Assembly (NCBI GenBank): GCA_035290025.1
Contig: DATDVL010000070.1
Location: forward strand, 1-10,244
Direction: 5' to 3'
Length of the DNA stretch: 10,244 bases
DNA from: DATDVL01 sp035290025
GTDB taxonomy: Archaea; Nanobdellota; Nanobdellia; SCGC-AAA011-G17; DATDVL01
Shown here in pieces: positions 1 to 5,952 of the stretch. The notes below the pieces were generated by a model. The model saw only the letters and a list, made by a program, of their open reading frames with translations. It searched no databases and was not told where the DNA came from. A program made the translations under genes and the position numbers. Numbering within the stretch: position 1 is the stretch's first letter; the number at the start of each line of letters is the position of its first letter.

Positions 1-351
1 CGATTATTAGATAACATAGAAAAACAACAAAAGCTCATACTTATTTCACCACAAAAGAACGAACAAGTCTTCAACGAAATACTCTTACATGAATTAGTCC
101 ACGAATTAGTAGACATCAACAAACTACGACCATTATCATGGAAATGGAACGAAGGACTCGTTACGTACCTCACCCATTACGCACTCAACAAGCAACAACT
201 ATTTGAAAAAGAAGTAGCTCTGACAAACGACAAAATGGAAGATATCTATGACAATTACACCCACCAATGGGCACTACTCTTCAAACCAGCAAAAAGCGCT
301 TCCACACGTAAAAAGATACTTCTACGACAACTCAAAAAACTAAAGGCTTAA
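1..351 (+). CDS. Zinc metallopeptidase, gluzincin-like, C-terminal part (5' end outside window)
   Basis: The open frame enters from the left edge and ends at TAA 349-351, giving 116 visible residues. Visible residues 30-34 read HELVH, a zinc-binding HExxH motif. A Trp-Asn-Glu-Gly segment follows with Glu51, so the spacing is HExxH-x16-E. In gluzincin peptidases the two histidines and a downstream glutamate bind zinc, and the HExxH glutamate is the catalytic base. The following segment (EGLVTYLTHYAL) looks like the helix after the third ligand. The tail after about residue 95 is basic. The N-terminal part is missing, so location (cytosolic or membrane) and substrate cannot be judged. The family cannot be assigned more precisely; a chance HExxH in an unrelated protein is possible but less likely given the correctly placed NEG. 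Confidence 0.6.
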   Translation, partial: RLLDNIEKQQKLILISPQKNEQVFNEILLHELVHELVDINKLRPLSWKWNEGLVTYLTHYALNKQQLFEKEVALTNDKMEDIYDNYTHQWALLFKPAKSASTRKKILLRQLKKLKA

Positions 352-377
352 CACTCTCACTTTCATTCCACAAAACA

Positions 378-386
378 CTTTTAAAC
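378..386 (+). promoter_or_regulatory. TATA box of cysS
   Basis: CTTTTAAAC is centred 26 bases before the ATG at 408. Archaeal transcription starts about 26 bases after the TATA centre, so the mRNA should begin at or next to the start codon (leaderless). No Shine-Dalgarno is visible. Confidence 0.65.
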
Positions 387-407
387 AAAGCCTTACTCTG
401 CAAACAT

Positions 408-1796
408 ATGTTGCGACTTTACAATACTCTTACTAGGAAAAAGGAAGAGTTCAAACCCCTAAAGAAGAAGGAAGTAGGACTTTATACATGCGGACCGACG
501 GTTTATTTTTATGCGCATATAGGCAACTTTCGAACGTATATCTTTGAAGATTTGCTTAGACGAACATTAGAATTTAATTATTATAAAGTAAAACATGTCA
601 TGAACATTACCGATGTAGGGCACCTCACCAGCAATGCAGACACTGGAGAAGACAAAATAGAACAAGAAGCGAAAAAAGAAGGAAAAACTGCATGGGATAT
701 TGCTGAATATTATACCCAAGCATTCCAATTGGATATGAGACTTCTCAACATCCAACCACCAACCATTTGGTGCAAAGCAACAGAGCACATCAAAGAACAA
801 ATTGAACTGATACAACAACTCGAAAAAAAAGGTTATACCTATATCATAGAACGTGATGGCGTCTATTTTGATACTTCTAAATTCAAAAACTACGGGAAAC
901 TAGCAAAATTAGACATCAAAGGACTCAAAGCAGGAGCACGAATCAAACTATCAAAAGAAAAAAAGAATCCCACAGACTTTGCTTTATGGAAGTTCTCACC
1001 AGAAAACCAACAACGACAAATGGAATGGGATTCACCTTTTGGAAAAGGATTCCCAGGATGGCACATAGAATGCTCAGCAATGGCAATGAAATACTTAGGA
1101 AAACATTTCGACATCCACTGCGGAGGAATAGACCACATACCTGTGCACCACACCAATGAAATAGCACAAAGTGAAGCAGCAACAGAAGAAACATTTGCCA
1201 ACTACTGGATGCATGGGGCATTCTTACAATTAAAAGACAAAAGAATGGGAAAAAGCGAAGGAAACATCCTACGAGTAAGCGAATTAAAAGAAAAAGGATT
1301 CGAACCACTAGACTACCGCTACTTATGCTTAACAGCACACTATAGAAAACCACTAGAATTCAGCATGGAAGCACTACAAGGAGCACATAATTCTTATCAA
1401 AAGCTCAAAGAACATGTAATAGAACTACAAAAAGGGGGCGATAAAGGAAGAGAAGCAACACCCTACCTTGAACAATTTGAAGAAATGATTAATGACGACC
1501 TCAACATGCCACGAGCACTAGCAGTCATGTGGGAAATGATCCATAATAAGCAAGTAGCTCCTAGAAGTAAAAAAGAAGCATTAACAAAAATGGACCTCGT
1601 CCTTGGATTAAACTTAGGTGAAATACTAATACAACCAATAAGTCAGCTTGTACAGTTACTCAATAGCCAACGAGAAGAAGCACGAAAAAAGAAAGACTGG
1701 AAGTTAGCAGACCAATTACGAGAACAAATAGAAAAAGCAGGATATCTCATACAAGACAGTGAACAAGGACCCATTATCAAGCCTAAACATTTATAA
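408..1796 (+). CDS. cysS: Cysteinyl-tRNA synthetase
   Basis: Class I aminoacyl-tRNA synthetase, 462 residues (E. coli CysRS is 461). It charges tRNA-Cys with cysteine in the cytosol. Visible elements in order: the TCGPTVY motif with Cys28; the HIGH signature as HIGN 37-40; GWHIECSAM with Cys222; and the IDHIPVHHTNE block with His247 and Glu251. Cys28, Cys222, His247 and Glu251 match the four zinc ligands that select the cysteine thiol. The KMSKS loop reads RMGKS at 279-283, a variant with Lys282 and Ser283 kept. An acidic and basic C-terminal helical anticodon-binding region follows. The ATG at 408 fits family length and lies 26 bases after a TATA box. The stop overlaps the promoter of the next gene. 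The first 60 or so codons are richer in AAG, TTT and TAT than the rest. Confidence 0.97.
   Translation: MLRLYNTLTRKKEEFKPLKKKEVGLYTCGPTVYFYAHIGNFRTYIFEDLLRRTLEFNYYKVKHVMNITDVGHLTSNADTGEDKIEQEAKKEGKTAWDIAEYYTQAFQLDMRLLNIQPPTIWCKATEHIKEQIELIQQLEKKGYTYIIERDGVYFDTSKFKNYGKLAKLDIKGLKAGARIKLSKEKKNPTDFALWKFSPENQQRQMEWDSPFGKGFPGWHIECSAMAMKYLGKHFDIHCGGIDHIPVHHTNEIAQSEAATEETFANYWMHGAFLQLKDKRMGKSEGNILRVSELKEKGFEPLDYRYLCLTAHYRKPLEFSMEALQGAHNSYQKLKEHVIELQKGGDKGREATPYLEQFEEMINDDLNMPRALAVMWEMIHNKQVAPRSKKEALTKMDLVLGLNLGEILIQPISQLVQLLNSQREEARKKKDWKLADQLREQIEKAGYLIQDSEQGPIIKPKHL
1790..1796 (+). promoter_or_regulatory. TATA box of the coiled-coil lipoprotein gene, overlapping the cysS stop
   Basis: TTTATAA is centred 27 bases before the ATG at 1820. 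Its last three bases are the cysS stop codon, so promoter and terminator codon share sequence. The spacing implies a leaderless mRNA. Confidence 0.6.
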
Positions 1797-1819
1797 CAAA
1801 CCAAGTTATCTACTCATCT

Positions 1820-2332
1820 ATGCGCTACCTTATCTTATTCCTCATTATCTTAACTGCATGCACAGAACTACCACCTACACCTTTAATTGACCAGAACAAT
1901 AAAACAGTTATTGAAAATATTACTCTGATTACTAATGACACCCAACCCGTCGTAACCAACAAAACAGTATATATTGAAGAAGAACAGCCAGACTACCGAC
2001 TAGATTACAATCTAAGCAAATTGACCCAAGACAACTGCAAAATAGAACAACAATTCTACACCAAAGAATTACAACTAGAAAAAAAAGACCTCAAAGAACT
2101 CCAACGAGACATAGCCCACCAGCAAGAACAAGCAGATGCACTACAAGAAGAACTCCTCAGCTTACCTGCAAATACTGACGCTTGGGAAGACGTCAAAGAA
2201 GATTATGATGAAGCCAATGAAGAAATAGATGATCTAGAGAGAGAATTAGAAAAACTTCAAGACACTGTTGAAGACATGACCTATACTCTCAAAAAAATGG
2301 AAGACTACTGCCTAAAAGTACCGTCATCATAA
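1820..2332 (+). CDS. Predicted lipoprotein with sequon-rich stalk and coiled-coil hairpin
   Basis: 170 residues. Residues 1-13 form a hydrophobic signal peptide ending in the lipobox LTAC, so Cys14 is the likely lipid-modified residue holding the protein on the outer face of the membrane. Residues 15-60 are Pro/Thr/Asn-rich with N-X-S/T sequons at Asn27, 33, 39 and 47, and a fifth at Asn64, as expected for an N-glycosylated stalk. From about 73 to 164 the sequence is Glu/Lys/Gln/Leu-rich with heptad-like spacing, broken by a Pro/Asn/Thr turn near 114-119. This suggests two antiparallel helices. The only other cysteines, Cys73 and Cys164, sit at the two open ends of that hairpin and could form a disulfide. 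No family is recognised and the function is unknown. It has its own leaderless promoter and is the first of three secreted-protein genes. Confidence 0.8.
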   Translation: MRYLILFLIILTACTELPPTPLIDQNNKTVIENITLITNDTQPVVTNKTVYIEEEQPDYRLDYNLSKLTQDNCKIEQQFYTKELQLEKKDLKELQRDIAHQQEQADALQEELLSLPANTDAWEDVKEDYDEANEEIDDLERELEKLQDTVEDMTYTLKKMEDYCLKVPSS

Positions 2333-2333
2333 A

Positions 2334-2342
2334 CCTTAAATA
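2334..2342 (+). promoter_or_regulatory. TATA box of the dockerin-like gene
   Basis: CCTTAAATA is centred 47 bases before the ATG at 2385. This places transcription start near 2364 and gives a leader of about 20 bases, unlike the leaderless neighbours. Confidence 0.55.
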
Positions 2343-2373
2343 GCTACCACTACCCATAAACAAAGACCAAAAC

Positions 2374-2379
2374 GAGGTG
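2374..2379 (+). promoter_or_regulatory. Shine-Dalgarno of the dockerin-like gene
   Basis: GAGGTG ends 5 bases before the ATG at 2385 and matches the archaeal anti-Shine-Dalgarno (CACCUCC). It decides between two overlapping ATGs. The ATG at 2381 is one base from the motif and in another frame, so 2385 is the start. Confidence 0.65.
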
Positions 2380-2384
2380 TATGG

Positions 2385-2990
2385 ATGAACGATAATCAAC
2401 GTATCTTCTTAGCATTTTTTGTCCTTGTCGTAGCAGCACTCAACGCAAGCACAGACATTACCGGTCAAGCAACACGCGGAACAGCTGCAGGCTATGCACC
2501 CATAGCAGCAAGCGCAGCAAGCACGTACTGCACAGGAAAAGGAGACCTTGATGGAGACGGTACTTATACTTCTGAAGACCTTATACAAGCTAACAATTAT
2601 TTCAGCCTTGGAGGAAAAGCATTACGAGAACTACCTGAAAGCACTCGAGAACTCTTAGACGTTTACCCCGTACAACCAGAAGGCTGCGGTGACGGTTATT
2701 TGACCCAACAAGATCTTTATGTCCTTATTTACATGGGAGAACAAACAACTTTTGAACGACAAAGAGAGTCAGGAGCAATCATCAACCAACAACGATGCAT
2801 CAACGAATGCCGAGAAGGACAAGAAACATTAGCACCCAACGGCTACAGAATATGTGGACAAACAGATGCTGATTCCTGCAGAGAATGGGTAGAACACCAA
2901 TGCCCACGAGGCTACCAAGCACACCAAAGCAATAACCGTGTCCTCTGCATCAAACAAATGATAACTGCCGGACAAGACTTGTTAGAGTAG
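2385..2990 (+). CDS. Secreted cysteine-rich protein with dockerin/EF-hand-like repeat
   Basis: 201 residues. Residues 6-21 form a hydrophobic signal or anchor segment, followed by a DITGQA stretch and a small Ala/Gly/Ser linker. Residues 54-65 fit a calcium-binding EF-hand loop (D54, D56, D58-G59, D65), followed by a helix (DLIQANNYF) as in dockerin repeats. A weaker second copy lies at 99-110 (D103-G104, D110, then LYVLIYMG), with Cys101 at a usual ligand position. The C-terminal third holds Cys138, 142, 157, 165, 173 and 188, which with Cys49 and Cys101 makes eight, enough for four disulfides. Paired calcium loops suggest a cell-surface attachment module, but no cohesin partner is visible. 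Function is unknown. The gene is leadered, with a Shine-Dalgarno, and sits between two lipoprotein genes. Confidence 0.75.
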   Translation: MNDNQRIFLAFFVLVVAALNASTDITGQATRGTAAGYAPIAASAASTYCTGKGDLDGDGTYTSEDLIQANNYFSLGGKALRELPESTRELLDVYPVQPEGCGDGYLTQQDLYVLIYMGEQTTFERQRESGAIINQQRCINECREGQETLAPNGYRICGQTDADSCREWVEHQCPRGYQAHQSNNRVLCIKQMITAGQDLLE

Positions 2991-2994
2991 AAAG

Positions 2995-3003
2995 GCTTAA
3001 ATA
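2995..3003 (+). promoter_or_regulatory. TATA box of the second lipoprotein gene
   Basis: GCTTAAATA is centred 29 bases before the ATG at 3028. It begins 4 bases after the preceding stop. Leaderless spacing. Confidence 0.6.
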
Positions 3004-3027
3004 ATTTTATATCTCTAAAGTAGTTAT

Positions 3028-3585
3028 ATGAGAATAGCCATTACACTCTTACTTATTGTATTACTTGTAGCCTGCGTGACACCAGAACCAACACCTGAAG
3101 TTAACCTACCAGAAAACATTACTGAACGCATCAACGAAGAAGTACCACCCATAGAAGAAATACCCGTAGCGACCCTCGGAGAACGTATTATCACCAATCA
3201 AACTATCATAGAAAAAGGCGTAGCCATAACCCTTGAAGGAGTTTACAGAAACACTGAAGAACAACGCATCTACATCATCGTTCACGGAGAAGATAGATAC
3301 GAAAACCCAGAAAAAAGAGACGCCACCCAATGGCAAGCAGCATTCTACTTCACACGACAAGAATACAGCCCCCTTTTCCTCTGTGATTATGAACAACAAG
3401 AAAAAAGTTGGGACGCCATTTACTGTGAAGAAGAACGCAACATACCAGAAAATTGGTACAACCAAAAACTATGGCTTATTTATACACTCCAAGAACCCAA
3501 CCTCTACAACCAACGAACCAGCATCCTAGAACTATTACGAGAAGAAAACTTATATGCCTTCAAAATAAACCTACCACGACCATAA
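3028..3585 (+). CDS. Predicted lipoprotein of unknown function
   Basis: 185 residues. A hydrophobic signal peptide (residues 3-15) ends in lipobox LVAC, with Cys16 as the predicted lipidated residue, followed by a Pro/Glu/Thr-rich linker to about residue 48. Two N-X-T sequons are present, at Asn30 and Asn57. Residues 49-185 form a compact domain with alternating hydrophobic strands (for example RIYIIVHG and WQAAFYFTRQ) and one cysteine pair, Cys119 and Cys133, which could make a disulfide. No catalytic motif or known family was recognised. Its stop codon is immediately followed by the ATG of the nuclease-like gene with no spacer, so the two are probably transcribed and translated together. 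Likely localisation is the outer face of the cytoplasmic membrane. Confidence 0.75.
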   Translation: MRIAITLLLIVLLVACVTPEPTPEVNLPENITERINEEVPPIEEIPVATLGERIITNQTIIEKGVAITLEGVYRNTEEQRIYIIVHGEDRYENPEKRDATQWQAAFYFTRQEYSPLFLCDYEQQEKSWDAIYCEEERNIPENWYNQKLWLIYTLQEPNLYNQRTSILELLREENLYAFKINLPRP

Positions 3586-3942
3586 ATGATCACTCTGTTA
3601 TTACTTGCATTACTCATTATCTTCCTATTACTCTTCCTTTTCTACTTCTACCGCTACCACACTATGAAAGAACAAGTGACCAACCACGAATTCAACAACA
3701 AAAGTTTAGTCGTCAAACACGGAAAACACTGGGAACAATTCACACCCTTCATGAACAACTTTCCCGGCAACAAAGAAAACTTCAGATTCTTAGGAACACC
3801 TATTGATGGTGTCATATTCGACGATGATGAGATAAAGTTCGTAGAAATAAAGACTGGAACCAGCAGATTAAGCGAGAAACAACAACACATTAAAAACCTT
3901 GTAGAACGAAAAAAAGTTAGTTGGAAAGAACTACGCTACTAG
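3586..3942 (+). CDS. Membrane-anchored PD-(D/E)XK protein, Holliday-junction-resolvase-related endonuclease family
   Basis: 118 residues. Residues 2-22 are an almost purely hydrophobic transmembrane helix with a short basic/aromatic boundary, so the C-terminal domain should lie in the cytosol next to the membrane. That domain shows the PD-(D/E)XK signature: Glu50 in an early helix, Asp74 in TPIDG, and Glu87-x-Lys89 in VEIKTG, then SRLSEKQ. This pattern, with a leading membrane helix, resembles the archaeal Endonuc_Holl family (predicted endonucleases distantly related to archaeal Hjc). This assignment is from memory of the family. All putative catalytic residues are present. The ATG follows the preceding TAA with no gap, pointing to translational coupling. 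An internal ATG at 3664 would remove the helix and is less likely. The substrate is unknown. Confidence 0.75.
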   Translation: MITLLLLALLIIFLLLFLFYFYRYHTMKEQVTNHEFNNKSLVVKHGKHWEQFTPFMNNFPGNKENFRFLGTPIDGVIFDDDEIKFVEIKTGTSRLSEKQQHIKNLVERKKVSWKELRY

Positions 3943-3953
3943 CGTCCTCAAAC

Positions 3954-3961
3954 CTTAAAAA
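3954..3961 (+). promoter_or_regulatory. TATA box of srp54
   Basis: CTTAAAAA is centred 26-27 bases before the ATG at 3984, supporting that ATG as a leaderless start. It lies inside the longer reading frame that opens at 3921, which argues against the upstream start. Confidence 0.65.
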
Positions 3962-3983
3962 CCACTTCTCCTCAAGAAAAACC

Positions 3984-5327
3984 ATGGTATTAGAAAAACT
4001 AGGAACGAGCCTGAAAGAAACACTCAAAAAAATAGCAGAAGCAGTATTCGTCAACGACAAACTCATAGAAGAACTTGTCAGAGAAATACAACGAGCATTA
4101 TTACAGGCAGATGTTAATGTACAACTCGTATTCAAACTCTCAGAAAGTATCAAGCAACGAGCATTAAAAGAAAAAACACCCGAAACCATCACCAAAAAAG
4201 AACATCTCATCAAAATAGTTTACGAAGAACTCGTACGATTCTTAGGAGAACACAAACAAGAGATAAAGATAACAAAAAGACCAACATCACTCATGCTTGT
4301 AGGACTCTTCGGCAGCGGGAAAACAACCACTTCAGGAAAACTTGCTTATTACTATGCAAAACGAGGACACAAAGTAGCGCTCATAGGACTTGATGTCCAT
4401 AGACCAGCAGCTGCAGCACAACTAGAACAACTAGGGAAAAAAATAAACGTACCCACGTACGTTAACAAAACAGAAAAAAACGCCGTAAAAATCTACCACG
4501 AATTCGAAAAAGAATACACAAAATATGACCTGCTCATTTTTGACACGGCAGGAAGAGACGCACTCAGCGAAGACCTCATCAAAGAAATAGAAACCATCAA
4601 CCATCTCATCAAACCAGAAGAACGATTATTAGTCATCAGCGCAGACATAGGACAAGCAGCACAACGACAAGCAGAACAATTCCACAAAAGCTGCCAAATA
4701 ACAGGCATTATCGTCACAAAACTAGACGGAACAGGAAAAGGAGGAGGTGCATTATCAGCATGCAACGCCTCCGGAGCACCCATAACATTCATAGGAACAG
4801 GAGAAAAACTTGATGACATTGAAACATTCAACCCACAAGGATTCGTCTCACGACTCCTCGGCATGGGAGACTTGGAAGCACTACTAGAAAAAGCAAAAGA
4901 AGCACTTGACGAAAACCAAGTAAAAGACCTCAGCAAAAAAGTATTACAAGGAGAATTCAACCTCGTCGACCTCTACGACCAGATACAAGCCATGAACAAA
5001 ATGGGACCACTCAACAAAATACTTGACCTCATACCAGGCATGGGCAATGTTGGCATACCTAAAGAAGCATTAGCAGGCCAAGAAGAAAAAATAAAGTACT
5101 GGAAAATACTCATGAACTCCATGACCAAAGGAGAACTAGAAGACCCGGATATCATTACACCCCAACGCATGGAACGCATAGCAAAAGGATCAGGACGAAG
5201 TGTCGGAGAAATACGAGAATTACTGAAACAATACAAGCAAAGCAAAAAAATGATGAAACTCCTCAAAGGAGAAAAAAACCCTGACATGAACAAACTTATG
5301 AAAAAAATGGGAAAATTCAAAAAATAA
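3984..5327 (+). CDS. srp54: Signal recognition particle GTPase SRP54
   Basis: 447 residues from the ATG at 3984. SRP54 binds 7S RNA and signal sequences of nascent chains and delivers ribosomes to the membrane through GTP-dependent contact with FtsY. The N-terminal helical bundle is about 1-95. The NG GTPase follows with P-loop GLFGSGKT 107-114, DxxR as DVHR 137-140, DTAGR 187-191 and TKLDG 245-249. The methionine-rich M domain starts near 320, with the finger-loop region MNKMGPLNKILDLIPGMG (337-354) and the RNA-binding SGRSVGEIRELL segment (403-414), ending in a Lys/Met-rich tail. The frame is open back to 3921, but the 21 extra residues would be encoded across the TATA box and do not resemble SRP54, so 3984 is chosen. 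A zinc-ribbon microgene starts about 25 bases after the stop. Confidence 0.97.
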   Translation: MVLEKLGTSLKETLKKIAEAVFVNDKLIEELVREIQRALLQADVNVQLVFKLSESIKQRALKEKTPETITKKEHLIKIVYEELVRFLGEHKQEIKITKRPTSLMLVGLFGSGKTTTSGKLAYYYAKRGHKVALIGLDVHRPAAAAQLEQLGKKINVPTYVNKTEKNAVKIYHEFEKEYTKYDLLIFDTAGRDALSEDLIKEIETINHLIKPEERLLVISADIGQAAQRQAEQFHKSCQITGIIVTKLDGTGKGGGALSACNASGAPITFIGTGEKLDDIETFNPQGFVSRLLGMGDLEALLEKAKEALDENQVKDLSKKVLQGEFNLVDLYDQIQAMNKMGPLNKILDLIPGMGNVGIPKEALAGQEEKIKYWKILMNSMTKGELEDPDIITPQRMERIAKGSGRSVGEIRELLKQYKQSKKMMKLLKGEKNPDMNKLMKKMGKFKK

Positions 5328-5340
5328 TACTATAAACAAA

Positions 5341-5348
5341 GAGGTGAT
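5341..5348 (+). promoter_or_regulatory. Strong Shine-Dalgarno of the zinc-ribbon microgene
   Basis: GAGGTGAT matches eight bases of the complement of the archaeal 16S 3' end. It lies 13 bases after the srp54 stop and 4 bases before an in-frame CTG at 5353, so the small gene is probably translated from an srp54 read-through mRNA. Confidence 0.6.
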
Positions 5349-5352
5349 TATC

Positions 5353-5451
5353 CTGTATTATCAATGTGAAAACTGCGGCAAAGAAGCGCACATCCAACGA
5401 GGAAAAGAAGAACTAGGAGAATATTACTGCGAACAATGCAAAAGCGAATAA
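5353..5451 (+). CDS. Zinc-ribbon microprotein (32 residues), probable CTG start
   Basis: A short frame ending at TAA 5449-5451 encodes two CxxC knuckles: Cys5-x2-Cys8, then 17 residues, then Cys26-x2-Cys29. The order YYQCENCG...YYCEQCKSE is that of a minimal zinc ribbon. The whole protein is the ribbon, with a Lys/Glu/Gly loop between the knuckles. No ATG is available in frame. The GAGGTGAT Shine-Dalgarno places initiation at CTG 5353; a GTG at 5344 inside the Shine-Dalgarno would add three residues. The 3' end stops 4 bases before the end of the convergent minus-strand gene. Zinc ribbons of this size occur as nucleic-acid or protein-binding accessories, but nothing here points to a specific partner. 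Codon choice (AAC, GAA, CAA) fits the neighbouring plus-strand genes. Confidence 0.65.
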   Translation: MYYQCENCGKEAHIQRGKEELGEYYCEQCKSE

Positions 5452-5455
5452 TCTT

Positions 5456-5845
5456 CTAGTAACTCACTCTTGCACTATCAAGCATCGTACCGTGGGCATA
5501 TCCTTCATTTTTACGATTTGTATCAAAAGGAACTGCTGAAAAAATTAGTCTGCCTTTATCATCTTTAGTTATTGCTGCTTTAACACAAAGATCATCAACA
5601 TAATCCATATTTAACACTTTATCTCCTTCAGTAATCTTTCCTGCAGCATCAAACTTTGCGTTTATAAACCTCGCATAAAAATCATCACCTAAATTAATTC
5701 TAGAGCTACCATCTGCATCTAATGATGCGAAGTTATATGCTTCTTGGGCAATTGCAAAAATTACTGCTCTTTCTGATCCATCTGTAGGAGTAATTTCTAT
5801 TCTGCCTTCAAAATCATCCTTCCATTCGAATATTGTTTTGATCAT
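5456..5845 (-). CDS. Uncharacterised protein, atypical codon usage
   Basis: 129 residues, the only minus-strand gene. No signal peptide, membrane helix or known motif is seen. The protein is soluble and acidic with short alternating strands (for example GRIEIT, RAVIFAIA, KAAIT, RLIFSAV) that suggest a small beta-rich domain. A DADGSSRIN stretch (43-51) superficially resembles a calcium loop, but the 12th position is Leu rather than Asp or Glu. All 16 Asp codons are GAT, and the seven Arg codons are AGA, AGG or CGT with no CGA. Neighbouring genes favour GAC and CGA. This could mean recent acquisition or a strand effect. The ATG at 5845 lies 26 bases after a TATA box (leaderless). The gene is convergent with the zinc-ribbon gene (4-base gap) and divergent from bud32. 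It was not recognised and its function is unknown. Confidence 0.7.
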   Translation of the reverse strand: MIKTIFEWKDDFEGRIEITPTDGSERAVIFAIAQEAYNFASLDADGSSRINLGDDFYARFINAKFDAAGKITEGDKVLNMDYVDDLCVKAAITKDDKGRLIFSAVPFDTNRKNEGYAHGTMLDSARVSY

Positions 5846-5867
5846 ATTATTATCATATTTTTACAGT

Positions 5868-5875
5868 TTTATAAA
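5868..5875 (-). promoter_or_regulatory. TATA box of the minus-strand unknown gene
   Basis: TTTATAAA (self-complementary) is centred 26-27 bases from the minus-strand ATG at 5845, giving leaderless spacing. Confidence 0.6.
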
Positions 5876-5886
5876 TCTTTCCTTTT

Positions 5887-5903
5887 TTACTATTATATAG
5901 TAA
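5887..5903. promoter_or_regulatory. 17-bp inverted repeat between divergent promoters, candidate operator
   Basis: TTACTAT and ATAGTAA are perfect 7-base inverted arms around a 3-base TAT spacer. The palindrome lies 11 bases behind the TATA box of the minus-strand gene and about 22 bases behind that of bud32. A dimeric regulator bound here could affect either gene. The site is AT-rich, so chance is a real alternative. Confidence 0.4.
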
Positions 5904-5922
5904 TTAATGTATAATCTTCTTG

Positions 5923-5932
5923 TTTTTTAAAC
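5923..5932 (+). promoter_or_regulatory. TATA box of bud32
   Basis: TTTTTTAAAC, with TTTAAA centred 24-25 bases before the ATG at 5953. It lies inside the longer frame that opens with TTG at 5920, so the ATG is preferred. Confidence 0.6.
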
Positions 5933-5952
5933 ATGTATTCTTTCTTTCTATC

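Noticed and set aside
943..1353. Long minus-strand reading frame opposite cysS
   Set aside because: It lies wholly inside the well-supported CysRS gene and encodes a Leu/Phe/Ser-rich product that mirrors the A-rich coding strand. It has no promoter of its own.
3233..3806. Overlapping plus-strand frames across the second lipoprotein and the nuclease-like gene
   Set aside because: Low-complexity Thr/Asn/Lys/Pro products in shifted frames. The main frames have a lipobox and a PD-(D/E)XK signature, so these are shadows.
3921..3983. Upstream extension of SRP54
   Set aside because: The 21 extra residues are encoded over the TATA box, overlap the end of the previous gene and do not resemble any SRP54 N-terminus.
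4493..5320. Two minus-strand reading frames opposite srp54
   Set aside because: Ser/Met-rich shadows of the SRP54 GTPase and M domain caused by the lack of stop codons in the reverse complement. No motif or start signal.
5329..5337. ACTATAAAC as a promoter for the zinc-ribbon gene
   Set aside because: Transcription would start near 5359, downstream of the Shine-Dalgarno and the candidate start codon, so it cannot serve this frame.
5920..5952. TTG start for Bud32
   Set aside because: It would add 11 residues encoded over the TATA box. The ATG at 5953 begins exactly where Bud32 proteins normally begin and has leaderless spacing.
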